Assembly (NCBI GenBank): GCA_016292805.1
Contig: JAEDFM010000039.1
Span: 1-18,880 of the forward strand
Direction of reading: 5' to 3'
DNA from: Treponema sp.
Lineage (GTDB): Bacteria > Spirochaetota > Spirochaetia > Treponematales > Treponemataceae
Length of the DNA: 18,880 nucleotides
How positions within the stretch are numbered: the stretch's first letter is position 1; each line of letters starts with the position of its first letter. The notes beneath the pieces were generated by a model. It had not been told where the DNA came from. It ran no database searches and was given only the letters and a program-made list of their open reading frames with translations. A program made the position numbers and the translations under genes. This document shows, one piece after another, positions 1 to 6,612 of this stretch.

Positions 1-272
1 CTGAAAAAGATGTTGTCCTTACAGTAGACAAGCTTGATGCTGAAAAAGGTACAAAGATTGACATCGATACAGTTCTTTTAGTAAGCGATGGAGACAAAAT
101 CAGTGTTGGAACACCTTATGTTGCAGGTGCTAAAGTTACTGTAGTAGTAGAAGAATCTTTCCGCGACAAGAAAGTTTTGGTATTAAAATACAAAGCAAAG
201 AAAGACTATCACCGTCTTATCGGACACAGACAGCAGTACACAAAAGTACGTGTTGAATCAATTTCACTTTAA
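1..272 (+). CDS. rplU: 50S ribosomal protein bL21, C-terminal part (5' end outside window)
   Basis: The window opens inside this gene; the frame runs from base 3 to a TAA at 270-272, giving about 89 residues. bL21 is a large-subunit protein that binds 23S rRNA. Visible hallmarks are the acidic stretch LVSDGDKISVGTPYVAGAKV and the basic C-terminal signature GHRQQYTKVRVESI, which is typical of bL21. The next gene is rpmA (bL27), 21 bases downstream with its own strong ribosome binding site, which is the usual rplU-rpmA pairing. The small cysteine protease gene (prp/ysxB) that sits between the two in many Firmicutes is absent here. The start codon and promoter lie upstream of the window. Confidence 0.95.
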   Translation, partial: EKDVVLTVDKLDAEKGTKIDIDTVLLVSDGDKISVGTPYVAGAKVTVVVEESFRDKKVLVLKYKAKKDYHRLIGHRQQYTKVRVESISL

Positions 273-293
273 TTAGGTTATAAGGAGATTACT

Positions 294-548
294 ATGGGAA
301 GAACACGTGGTGGATCTGGTGCAAAAAACGGACGCGATTCAAATCCAAAGAACTTGGGTATTAAAAAATATGCTGGAGAATTTGTAACTTCTGGTTCAAT
401 CATTCTCAAACAGCGTGGAACAAAATTCTATCCTGGCGATAATGTAATGAAAGCTGGTGATGACAGTTTGTTCGCAACAGCAGATGGAAAAGTTGTTTAC
501 GGTGAACGTAACAACCACAAAATTGTTTCTGTTGTAGCTGCTGAATAA
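294..548 (+). CDS. rpmA: 50S ribosomal protein bL27
   Basis: An 84-residue bL27, the large-subunit protein whose N-terminal tail reaches the peptidyl transferase centre. The N-terminus MGRTRGGSGAKNGRDSNPKN matches the family signature (GG-S-NGRDS--K-LG), followed by GSIILKQRGTKFYPG and a LFATADGKVVY segment near the end. There is no N-terminal extension of the type cleaved by Prp protease, which agrees with the lack of a prp gene beside it. The start is fixed by an AAGGAG ribosome binding site 7-8 bases upstream and by the conserved N-terminus. It lies directly after rplU and is followed by a tetraloop hairpin and a terminator-like stem before obgE. Confidence 0.97.
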   Translation: MGRTRGGSGAKNGRDSNPKNLGIKKYAGEFVTSGSIILKQRGTKFYPGDNVMKAGDDSLFATADGKVVYGERNNHKIVSVVAAE

Positions 549-566
549 GTTTATTTAGCATAAATA

Positions 567-580
567 ATCAGGAAACTGAT
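567..580 (+). other. Small hairpin with GAAA tetraloop upstream of a terminator
   Basis: ATCAG-GAAA-CTGAT forms a 5-bp stem closed by a GNRA-type tetraloop, six bases before the terminator-like hairpin at 586-622. It may stabilise the rplU-rpmA mRNA end or belong to a processing or attenuation structure; this role is inference only. Confidence 0.4.
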
Positions 581-585
581 GAAGC

Positions 586-622
586 GCCCGGTGTGAGTTA
601 AAATCTACCGGGCTTTTTTTTT
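586..622 (+). terminator. Rho-independent terminator/attenuator between rpmA and obgE
   Basis: Inverted repeat GCCCGGT (586-592) and ACCGGGC (607-613) is followed by nine T residues. The obgE ribosome binding site begins only 12 bases after the T-run and I see no promoter in between, so downstream genes probably depend on readthrough. This would lower obgE expression relative to rplU-rpmA. Confidence 0.8.
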
Positions 623-650
623 AGGGATTTATCAGGAGGATATAGGTAAA

Positions 651-1781
651 ATGTTGGGGTTCGCAGATGAAGCTGTAATTGAAGTTCGCTCGGGAAATGG
701 AGGTAACGGTTGTGTTGCTTTCCGTCGTGAAAAATATATTCCTCTTGGTGGTCCAAATGGTGGAGATGGTGGAAAGGGGGGCGATGTAATTTTTGTTGTA
801 AAACGTAATCTTCGTACACTGGCCAAGCTTCGCCAGAAACATTGTTTTAAAGCTCGTAATGGTGGTGATGGCCAGGGCTGGAATCGTTATGGTGCTGATG
901 GTGAAGATTGTGTAATTCCTGTTCCTCCAGGAACTACTATCCGGGATGCAGAAACTGATGAAATTATTTATGATTTTTCTACTGCTAAAGGGGATGAAGC
1001 TTTTACATACTTGAAAGGTGGTAATGGCGGATGGGGAAATGTTCATTTTAAGTCTTCTACAAATCAGGCTCCTCGTCATGCGAATCCTGGGCAGCGCGGA
1101 GAAACCCGTATGCTTAAACTTGAGCTTTCCATTATGGCTGATGTTGGTCTTGTAGGTTTCCCTAATGCAGGAAAATCTTCATTGCTTACTTTCTTTACAA
1201 ATGCAAGGCCAAAAATTGCTCCATATCCTTTTACAACAATTATTCCAAACCTTGGTGTACTTAGAGTGGATGATGAAAGTGATATTATTATTGCTGATAT
1301 TCCAGGAATTATTGAGGGTGCTTCTGAAGGTTTGGGATTGGGAGATACTTTCTTAAAGCATATTACTCGTACTGCATGTCTTATTTTTATGATTGATTGT
1401 TCTGATGAAAACTATCTTACTGCATACGATACATTATGTAATGAACTTGAAAATTATTCTGACGAATTAATGGAAAAACCAAGAATCGTTCTTTGTAATA
1501 AAATTGATATGCCTGGTGCAGCTGAACATGCTTACGAGATTGCTGCCCGTATTCATGAATCTGAACCTGAAACTGATGTTATTCCTGTTTCTGTAATGAC
1601 TGGACTTGGAATGAAAGATGCTCAGAAACAGATTTTAACTCTTGTAAATAAACTGGAAAAACGTAACGAAGCTGAATCTGAAAAAAAAGAAGAAGCATTC
1701 GGTTCCAGTTTTATGAACTCCCGTGCTGTTATTGATGAATTTGAAGAAGAAAACATTCAGTATCCTGGAAGTGAAAATTAG
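651..1781 (+). CDS. obgE: Obg GTPase (ribosome assembly / stress GTPase)
   Basis: A 376-residue Obg-family GTPase that acts in 50S subunit maturation and growth control. Residues 1-160 form the glycine-rich Obg fold, with GNGGNGCVAFRREK, GGPNGGDGGKGGDV and KGGNGGWGN. The GTPase domain follows: G1 GFPNAGKSS (about 169-177), switch/G2 PFTT, G3 DIPGIIEGASEGLGLG (about 219 on) and G4 NKID (about 283). After about residue 335 there is only a short charged tail (EKRNEAESEKKEEAF) in place of an OCT domain, so this is the short form of the family. The ATG is preceded by AGGAGG at 634-639. Its TAG stop overlaps the GTG start of nadD by one base, implying translational coupling. Confidence 0.97.
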   Translation: MLGFADEAVIEVRSGNGGNGCVAFRREKYIPLGGPNGGDGGKGGDVIFVVKRNLRTLAKLRQKHCFKARNGGDGQGWNRYGADGEDCVIPVPPGTTIRDAETDEIIYDFSTAKGDEAFTYLKGGNGGWGNVHFKSSTNQAPRHANPGQRGETRMLKLELSIMADVGLVGFPNAGKSSLLTFFTNARPKIAPYPFTTIIPNLGVLRVDDESDIIIADIPGIIEGASEGLGLGDTFLKHITRTACLIFMIDCSDENYLTAYDTLCNELENYSDELMEKPRIVLCNKIDMPGAAEHAYEIAARIHESEPETDVIPVSVMTGLGMKDAQKQILTLVNKLEKRNEAESEKKEEAFGSSFMNSRAVIDEFEEENIQYPGSEN

Positions 1782-2443
1782 TGAGACTAGCAATAATTGG
1801 TGGAAGTTTTAATCCTCTCCATATAGGTCATGCAATGTTGGCTGATACTATGATAAAAGAACGGAGATATGATAAGATTCTTTTTATTCCAACATGTGTT
1901 CCACCTCATAAGCAGCTTTCTGGTGGAATTACAACTGTGCAAAGGGTTGGAATGGTAAAGGCATTTTGTGAATCTGTACCAGGAAATGTTTTTGAATGCG
2001 AAACCTGTGAGATTGACCGAGGTGGAGTTTCCTACACTGTTGATACTCTTGAATATATTGTAAAGAAATATGATGGGGAGCTTGAAGGAAAACCTGCGTT
2101 ACTTATGGGAAGTGAAATGGCTTCTGAATTTTACAAATGGTATAAACCTCAGCGCATAGCTGAACTTGCAGATATTACAATCGTTCCACGTTATCCTGAT
2201 ATTTTGAATAATTCAGGGAAATATAAAAATAAACCAAGTGGAGCTTATGCAGGGGATTTTAAGACTGAATTTGATAAAGATAAATTTGGTTTTGATTTTG
2301 TTCTTCTTGAAGATCCTATGGTTCCTGTTTCATCAACTCAAATAAGAACTCGGGTGAGTGAAGGAAAAAGTTTTGAATACCTGGTTCCTGCTGCTGTATA
2401 TAAATACATTGTAAATAACCAGTTGTATAAAAAGGGCATTTAA
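1781..2443 (+). CDS. nadD: Nicotinate-nucleotide adenylyltransferase
   Basis: A 220-residue NadD, which transfers AMP from ATP to nicotinate mononucleotide to form deamido-NAD in NAD biosynthesis. The N-terminus IIGGSFNPLHIGHAMLA carries the nucleotidyltransferase GG-F-P-H-GH motif. LLMGSEMASEFYKWYKP corresponds to the family's G-D--------W region, with Glu where Asp is more usual. VSSTQIRTRVSEG near the C-terminus is the ISSTxIR ATP-binding motif. The start is GTG at 1781, sharing its G with the TAG stop of obgE. The 3' end overlaps yqeK in a TAATG junction. The obgE-nadD-yqeK order is common in bacteria. Confidence 0.95.
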   Translation: MRLAIIGGSFNPLHIGHAMLADTMIKERRYDKILFIPTCVPPHKQLSGGITTVQRVGMVKAFCESVPGNVFECETCEIDRGGVSYTVDTLEYIVKKYDGELEGKPALLMGSEMASEFYKWYKPQRIAELADITIVPRYPDILNNSGKYKNKPSGAYAGDFKTEFDKDKFGFDFVLLEDPMVPVSSTQIRTRVSEGKSFEYLVPAAVYKYIVNNQLYKKGI

Positions 2444-3027
2444 TGAAAACTGACATAATTAAACTGATAGAACAAATTGATGCATATACAAAAGAGCATG
2501 TAAAGGAAAAAAGATATGAACATTCTGTGCGGGTTGCTGAAATGGCTGCAAGGATGTGTCGTCAGTATGGTCTTGACGAAAATACAGGGTATCTTGCTGG
2601 AATTGGTCATGATATGTGCAAGGATATGGATGAAAAGGAGTTGATTGAAACTGCAGCTGAGGATGGTGAACCTGTTACTTCTTTTGAGCTTAAACGTCCT
2701 AAGCTTTTGCATGGAAGAGCAGCTGCAGTTTACATGAAGGAAAAATTTGAAATTACAGACTTTGAAATTCTGGAAGCTGTAGCACATCATACTTCAGGTA
2801 AGATTGGAATGTGTGATCTGGCAAAAATTATTTTCCTTGCAGATAAAATTGAACCTGGAAGGCCTCAGTCTACAGATGAATATAGAAATCGTTTGCTGGC
2901 TATGGATCTGGACACTTTATTTTACACAGTATTTGTAGAAAATTATGAATATGTAAAAAATAAGGGATTTGAAATTTACCCAGGTACTGATAAAATGTTA
3001 GAATACTATAAGGAATTTGTAAAATAA
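2443..3027 (+). CDS. yqeK: YqeK-type HD-domain phosphohydrolase (probable Ap4A hydrolase)
   Basis: A 194-residue HD-superfamily protein. Metal-binding motifs are visible: RYEHSVRVAEMAARM (first His), GIGHDMCKDM (the HD pair), a LLHGRAAAVYM helix, VAHHTSGKIGM and LADKIEPGRP. This is the layout of YqeK, and members of that family hydrolyse diadenosine tetraphosphate symmetrically. It follows nadD with a one-base overlap (TAATG), as in many genomes where nadD and yqeK are paired. The next gene starts immediately after its TAA stop. Activity on Ap4A is inferred from the family; the sequence itself shows only the HD metal site. Confidence 0.92.
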   Translation: MKTDIIKLIEQIDAYTKEHVKEKRYEHSVRVAEMAARMCRQYGLDENTGYLAGIGHDMCKDMDEKELIETAAEDGEPVTSFELKRPKLLHGRAAAVYMKEKFEITDFEILEAVAHHTSGKIGMCDLAKIIFLADKIEPGRPQSTDEYRNRLLAMDLDTLFYTVFVENYEYVKNKGFEIYPGTDKMLEYYKEFVK

Positions 3028-4242
3028 ATGAGAAAAATTCGTGATGAACAGAAGGGTATTATTTTTATTGCTCTTATTGTTTTGATTATTATTGCTGTCT
3101 CAGTATTTTTTGCTTTATCTCTTAAAACCAATGTGGTTCAGGAGCAGCTGGATGAAAATCAATTGATTAAGGTTCTGTTTGTTGTTCAGGATGATGATAA
3201 TTCTGCTTTATTTACCAGTGTTGTAATTTATAATCCTGAATCTCATAAAGGAGCATTGATTAATATTCCAGGCTATACTGGAGCTATTTATCAGTCTTTG
3301 GGGCGCACTGATCGAATCGACATGGTTTATAACGAGAAAGGTATTACTTCATATAAAAAAGAAATAGAAAATCTTCTTGGTATACAGCTGCCATATACAA
3401 TTGAAGTTACTCTTGATAATTTCATTATGCTATCTGATTATCTTGGAGGTATGAGAATCTTTATTTCTGAACCAATTGATGTTGTTTCTGAAGATGGTGA
3501 AAGATGGCTTTTGCCTTCTGGTGCAGTTAATCTTGATGGTGATAAAATTAATGCCTATTTACATTACAGACTGGAAGATGAAAGTGAAGCTGCTGTTCAG
3601 GAAAGATATCAGAATGTAATGGCTGCACTTATTACAGGTATTCATGACAAAAAGTTCAATATGTTCAATAAGGCTAATTTTGGACGATATGAACATTTTT
3701 TTGCATGTAATATTGATAAGGAAGAAGAAAAAACATTGTTTGAAGCTCTTGCAGAAACTGATACAGAAACTTTGTTCAGACAGACTATTACAGGTTCGTT
3801 ACGAAATGTTGATGGACAGGTTTTGCTTACTCCATTAAATAATGGTGAAAATGTTCGCAATAATGTTCGTCAGGTTACAAATATGCTTACCCCTACAGGT
3901 GGTGTAATGAACAGTCGTGTTTATGTTTTGGAAATTCAGAATGGTACAACTGTTCAGGGGCTTGCTAGAAATACTTCAATTCTTTTCCAGAATGCCAGTT
4001 ATGATGTTCTTAGTGCAATTAATGCAGATAGAAATGACTACGAAGAAACTATTATTATTGATAGAATTGGTAATGCAGAAGCAGCAAAAATGATTGGTGA
4101 TTTTATTCACTGTACAAATATTCAAAAACCAGATACTAATATGGAGGATGAAGACGGTTCTAGAGCAAACGTTGACTTTACTATCATTCTTGGCAGCGAT
4201 TTTAACGGTCAGTATGTTGTTAAATCCAGATCTTCAAAATAA
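3028..4242 (+). CDS. Membrane-anchored LCP-like protein with LytR_C domain
   Basis: A 404-residue protein with one N-terminal membrane helix (about 9-31, IIFIALIVLIIIAVSVFFAL) and an external remainder. Residues about 45-210 resemble the LytR-CpsA-Psr fold: VVIYNPESHKGALINIPG, IENLLGIQLPYTIEVTLDNF, LSDYLGGMRIFI, LDGDKINAYLHYRLED and QERYQNVMAALI line up with the family pattern. Key residues are lost, however. The RTDT segment is absent and the SIPRD motif reads NIPGY, without its Arg. Residues about 295-395 look like a LytR_C domain (VYVLEIQNGTTVQGLARNTS onward). The gene starts directly after the yqeK stop and overlaps rsfS by one base. A glycopolymer-transfer function cannot be assumed; it may be a scaffold or binding protein. 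Confidence 0.75.
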   Translation: MRKIRDEQKGIIFIALIVLIIIAVSVFFALSLKTNVVQEQLDENQLIKVLFVVQDDDNSALFTSVVIYNPESHKGALINIPGYTGAIYQSLGRTDRIDMVYNEKGITSYKKEIENLLGIQLPYTIEVTLDNFIMLSDYLGGMRIFISEPIDVVSEDGERWLLPSGAVNLDGDKINAYLHYRLEDESEAAVQERYQNVMAALITGIHDKKFNMFNKANFGRYEHFFACNIDKEEEKTLFEALAETDTETLFRQTITGSLRNVDGQVLLTPLNNGENVRNNVRQVTNMLTPTGGVMNSRVYVLEIQNGTTVQGLARNTSILFQNASYDVLSAINADRNDYEETIIIDRIGNAEAAKMIGDFIHCTNIQKPDTNMEDEDGSRANVDFTIILGSDFNGQYVVKSRSSK

Positions 4243-4592
4243 TGATGAAAACAACTGAAGAAAAAGCAAAGGAAATTGCAAAATTAATGGAAGATGGAAA
4301 GGGTAATGATGTTGCCCTTATTGATATTAGCGGCTTAAACAGCTGGACTGATTATTTTGTTATTGTGACTGTTAATAGTTCAACACACTGGCAGGGACTT
4401 TATAAGGATGTAAAGAATTACATTAAAGACAATGATCTTGAAATTCATGTAACAAATAAAAAAAGTCCAGATGGAGATGACTGGAATCTTATTGATTTAG
4501 GACCAATTGTAATTCATTTGATGTCTGAAGCAGCCCGCAGTTTCTACGATTTGGAAAAATTGTGGTTTAATGGTAAGAAATTGGAGTTCTAA
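4242..4592 (+). CDS. rsfS: Ribosomal silencing factor RsfS
   Basis: A 116-residue RsfS (Iojap family), which binds bL14 on the 50S subunit and blocks subunit joining when nutrients are scarce. The core motifs are NDVALIDISGLNSWTDYFVI, HWQGLYKDVKNYIKD, a DGDDWNLIDLGPIVIHLM stretch and the end RSFYDLEKLW. Two ATG codons lie in tandem (4242 and 4245). The first overlaps the preceding stop as TAATG, so translation is probably coupled and either codon could be used. It is the last gene of the operon and is followed 17 bases later by an A-run/hairpin/T-run terminator. Confidence 0.95.
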   Translation: MMKTTEEKAKEIAKLMEDGKGNDVALIDISGLNSWTDYFVIVTVNSSTHWQGLYKDVKNYIKDNDLEIHVTNKKSPDGDDWNLIDLGPIVIHLMSEAARSFYDLEKLWFNGKKLEF

Positions 4593-4608
4593 ATAAGTAA
4601 GGTTAAAT

Positions 4609-4643
4609 AAAAAAAGCAGATTCAAATGAATCTGCCTTTTTTT
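4609..4643. terminator. Bidirectional Rho-independent terminator
   Basis: Stem GCAGATTC (4616-4623) / GAATCTGC (4628-4635) with loop AAAT is flanked by an A-run on the left and a T-run on the right. It can end both the rsfS operon (plus) and the convergent acidic-protein gene (minus). Confidence 0.88.
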
Positions 4644-4667
4644 GTTATAACTCATTTATGTATTAAA

Positions 4668-4973
4668 TTATTCATCATCATCGAATCTTAATTCATCATC
4701 TTCCATTAATTCTTCAGAAGCATCTGGAACATACATGTTATAACCATCTTCTGGTTCAACATCATCGAATGGTTCGTCAATATCGTCTTCTGCCTTGAAA
4801 ACATCATCGTAATACAAGTCCTCCTCATCGTCAAACTCGTCTAACTCTTCATCCTCTTCGTCGTATTCCTCAAAATCGTCATCAAAATCTACATCATCAA
4901 AATCATATTCATCATCATATGAGAAAGCTTCTGTGTATGCAGAATTTTCCATTTCAGGAGTTGAAAAAGACAT
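4668..4973 (-). CDS. Extremely acidic small protein of unknown function
   Basis: A 101-residue protein in which I count 51 Asp or Glu, against one Lys and one Arg. The net charge is therefore near -49. Between the acidic runs there are regular aromatic residues (FSYDDEYDFDDVDFDDDFEEY), and there is no cysteine, signal peptide or membrane helix. I do not recognise a family. The frame is supported by an ATG with a GAGG ribosome binding site a few bases upstream, by its isolation between a terminator and a divergent gene, and by lack of overlap with another gene. Acidic proteins of this type can be DNA mimics, histone-like chaperones or intrinsically disordered binders of cations or ribosomal proteins, but none of these is shown here. 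Confidence 0.65.
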   Translation of the reverse strand: MSFSTPEMENSAYTEAFSYDDEYDFDDVDFDDDFEEYDEEDEELDEFDDEEDLYYDDVFKAEDDIDEPFDDVEPEDGYNMYVPDASEELMEDDELRFDDDE

Positions 4974-5073
4974 AAATACCTCTGTAATAATATTATTTCA
5001 GCATTACTGCCAACTTCTCAAAATATAATACATCGTAATATTAAATTCTACTAGTTTTATTAATAATTATTTC

Positions 5074-5103
5074 TTTACAAAATAAAATTCTTCGGTTTAT
5101 AAT
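5074..5103 (+). promoter_or_regulatory. Sigma-70-type promoter of ispE
   Basis: A -35 box TTTACA (5074-5079) and a perfect -10 box TATAAT (5098-5103) are separated by 18 bases. Transcription would start near 5110, next to the ispE ATG at 5111, so the mRNA may be leaderless. Confidence 0.7.
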
Positions 5104-5110
5104 TGAAAAG

Positions 5111-5980
5111 ATGTTTAGTGAGATTCGTGTTCGTGCATATGCAAAAATAAATTTTGGATTAAAAGTCCTGCCATTGCGGGAAGACGGATTTCATAATTTA
5201 GAGAGTATTTTTCAGACAATTGGTTTATATGATGAGCTGATTGTAACCTGGAATGAAGAGAAAAGCTGTGTTGTTTCTTGTGATTCCATGCAGCTTCCTT
5301 CAAAAAATACTCTTACATCGGCATATCAGGCATTTTGTGAAGCTGTAGAGGTGGATGTTCCTGGAGTAAGAGTTAATCTTATTAAAGGAATACCTAGTGG
5401 CGGTGGTCTTGGTGGAGGTTCTGCTGATGCTGCGGCACTGGTAAGAGTGCTTGAAAAATTATGCAGGGTAAAGCTTTCTGTGAAGCAGCTGGATTATGTT
5501 GCTTCGAAAACTGGAAGTGATGTTTTCTTTTTTATGCACTGTGATGATGATGGTAAGGGCTGTGCTCTTGTATCTGGTCGTGGTGAAATAATAGAGGAAA
5601 TTAAGCCTCGACATGATTTATTTTTGTTGTTAGTTTTCCCAGATGTGGGATCATCTACAAAAGAAGCTTATGCTCAAATTGACCGGGCATTTGCTGAAGG
5701 GAAGGAAGTAAAAGGCCCCGGGTTTTGTGAGCTAGAAGGAATTTATAATTCCAGTGTAGAGAAGTGGACTTTTATAAACACATTCACGCCTGTTGTTACA
5801 GAAACTATTCCTGTAGTTACAGATGCAATATGTGCGTTGAAAAAAGTTGGCTGTTGTTATGCTGAAATGTCAGGTTCAGGTTCAACTGTATTTGGAGTGT
5901 TTACTTCGGAACAACAAGCGGAATTCGGATGTAATTTGCTTGGTGAGTCTTGGAATTGTAAACTTGTGCAGACTGTATAG
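5111..5980 (+). CDS. ispE: 4-diphosphocytidyl-2-C-methyl-D-erythritol kinase
   Basis: A 289-residue GHMP kinase. It phosphorylates CDP-methylerythritol in the non-mevalonate (MEP) pathway to isoprenoids. The start VRAYAKINFGLKVLP is the IspE N-terminal signature with its substrate-binding Lys. The ATP-binding glycine loop is GIPSGGGLGGGSADAAALV (about 94-112), and the third GHMP motif MSGSGSTVFGVF is near residue 258. The conserved N-terminus fixes the ATG at 5111. No proper ribosome binding site precedes it (only GAAAAG), and the promoter -10 box ends 7 bases upstream. spoVG follows 31 bases later on the same strand, so ispE and spoVG are probably co-transcribed. Confidence 0.96.
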   Translation: MFSEIRVRAYAKINFGLKVLPLREDGFHNLESIFQTIGLYDELIVTWNEEKSCVVSCDSMQLPSKNTLTSAYQAFCEAVEVDVPGVRVNLIKGIPSGGGLGGGSADAAALVRVLEKLCRVKLSVKQLDYVASKTGSDVFFFMHCDDDGKGCALVSGRGEIIEEIKPRHDLFLLLVFPDVGSSTKEAYAQIDRAFAEGKEVKGPGFCELEGIYNSSVEKWTFINTFTPVVTETIPVVTDAICALKKVGCCYAEMSGSGSTVFGVFTSEQQAEFGCNLLGESWNCKLVQTV

Positions 5981-6011
5981 ACTGTGCTGAATTTTTTGCG
6001 GAGGTGTCTCA

Positions 6012-6290
6012 ATGCAGATTACTGAATTAAGAATCCGAAAAGTGGAAGACGAAGGCAAATTACGTGCTTATGTCACAGTTACATTTGACAACTGTTTTGT
6101 TGTTCATAATGTAAAGATTATTGAAGGTAAGGGTGGTCTTTTTATAGCCATGCCAAGCAGAAAAACTGCAAATGGAGAATATAAAGATGTAGCTCATCCT
6201 ATCAGTCCAGAGTTCCGTACAGAACTTCAAGACAAAATTCTTGAAGAATTTAACGCCGGACATGTAGAAACTGGTGGAACAGAAGAGTAA
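6012..6290 (+). CDS. spoVG: SpoVG family nucleic-acid-binding regulator
   Basis: A 92-residue SpoVG. Its N-terminus MQITELRIRKVEDEGKLRAY, the KIIEGKGGLFIAMPSRK core and the YKDVAHPISPEFR segment are diagnostic of the family. SpoVG proteins in Borrelia, Staphylococcus and Listeria bind DNA or RNA and regulate expression after or during transcription. The start is backed by GGAGGTG at 6000-6006. It lies between ispE and tRNA-Gln. The -35 region of the tRNA promoter falls inside the last codons of this gene, and no terminator separates them, so both transcripts probably end at the terminator after the tRNA. Confidence 0.97.
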   Translation: MQITELRIRKVEDEGKLRAYVTVTFDNCFVVHNVKIIEGKGGLFIAMPSRKTANGEYKDVAHPISPEFRTELQDKILEEFNAGHVETGGTEE

Positions 6291-6303
6291 AATCTGATAT
6301 AAT
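6275..6303 (+). promoter_or_regulatory. Promoter of tRNA-Gln
   Basis: A perfect -10 box TATAAT (6298-6303) lies 13 bases before the mature tRNA. A weak -35 candidate TGGAAC (6275-6280) is 17 bases upstream of it, inside the end of spoVG. The -10 is convincing; the -35 is poor. Confidence 0.55.
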
Positions 6304-6316
6304 TCTTCTTACAAAT

Positions 6317-6389
6317 TGGGCCGTCGTCAAGCGGTAAGACACGGGCTTTTGGTGCCCGCATTCCACAGGTTCGAATCCTGTCGGCCCAG
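6317..6389 (+). tRNA. tRNA-Gln (anticodon UUG)
   Basis: A complete cloverleaf is visible. The acceptor strands TGGGCCG (6317-6323) and CGGCCCA (6382-6388) pair over 7 bp with discriminator G6389. The D-arm contains CAAGCGGTAAGAC, and the anticodon stem CGGGC/GCCCG encloses the loop TTTTGGT, which reads anticodon TTG. The T-arm is ACAGG-TTCGAAT-CCTGT. The 3' CCA is not encoded. The T-arm/acceptor 3' strand (from about 6373) is repeated twice downstream, directly and inverted, in the array described separately. The spoVG-tRNA-Gln-rplY arrangement fits other spirochaetes as I recall them. Confidence 0.96.
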
Positions 6390-6598
6390 ATAAAGGAAAG
6401 ACTCACTTGAAAGGGTGAGTCTTTTTTATTTAACAAAAGTAATGGTGGTAGAAAGAGGCCGACAGGATTCGAAGCGAGAGAGCGACCCTAAAAAGGCGAA
6501 AACCTGGAGCGTTTTTAGGGGAACAGTTACAGGGATGTAACTGTTAGCAAACGAAGCCGCCGGCAGCAAGGAAACAGGAGGTTTACGCAGCTGCCGGC
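6373..6598 (+). repeat. 226-bp tandem repeat, unit 1 (starts in the tRNA 3' end)
   Basis: The unit runs from GAATCCTGTCGGCCCAG, which here is the 3' end of the real tRNA-Gln, through the terminator hairpin and the spacer AACAAAAGTAATGGTGGTAG, and then a structured palindromic element. The next copy of GAATCCTGTCGGCCCAG begins at 6599, exactly 226 bases later. Units 1 and 2 are nearly identical in the terminator, the spacer and the 5' part of the element. They diverge strongly inside the internal hairpins. Confidence 0.85.
6398..6427 (+). terminator. Terminator after tRNA-Gln (array unit 1)
   Basis: AAGACTCAC and GTGAGTCTT pair around a TTGAAAGG loop and run into six T residues. It ends the tRNA and probably the spoVG transcript. 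The same hairpin is copied in each array unit. Confidence 0.88.
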
Positions 6599-6612
6599 GA
6601 ATCCTGTCGGCC
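6457..6612 (+). ncRNA. Putative structured element, copy 1 (tRNA-Gln-linked multibranch palindrome)
   Basis: The element is 156 bases long and closed by a perfect 15-bp stem, GGCCGACAGGATTCG (6457-6471) with CGAATCCTGTCGGCC (6598-6612). The right arm equals the 3' end of tRNA-Gln and the left arm is its exact complement. Inside are three hairpins. Stem I is CCCTAAAAA (6486-6494) with TTTTTAGGG (6512-6520). Stem II is a perfect 10 bp, AACAGTTACA (6522-6531) with TGTAACTGTT (6536-6545). Stem III is CCGGCAGC (6560-6567) with GCTGCCGG (6590-6597). A terminator follows at 6621, so an RNA ending there is possible. I see no promoter of its own, and transcription could come only from readthrough. It could instead be a non-autonomous mobile palindrome acting at DNA level. 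Confidence 0.5.

Noticed and set aside
621..1079. 152-codon minus-strand frame inside obgE
   Set aside because: It is a shadow of the glycine-rich Obg domain. The obgE frame has clear GTPase motifs.
4974..5073. Promoter for the acidic-protein gene (TTGGCA/TATTAT on the minus strand)
   Set aside because: Spacing is only 15 bases and the predicted start would fall on the ribosome binding site. The region is too AT-rich to choose a box with confidence.
6227..6436. Minus-strand open frame across tRNA-Gln (69 codons)
   Set aside because: It is antisense to the tRNA and spoVG end, a well-known kind of spurious frame.
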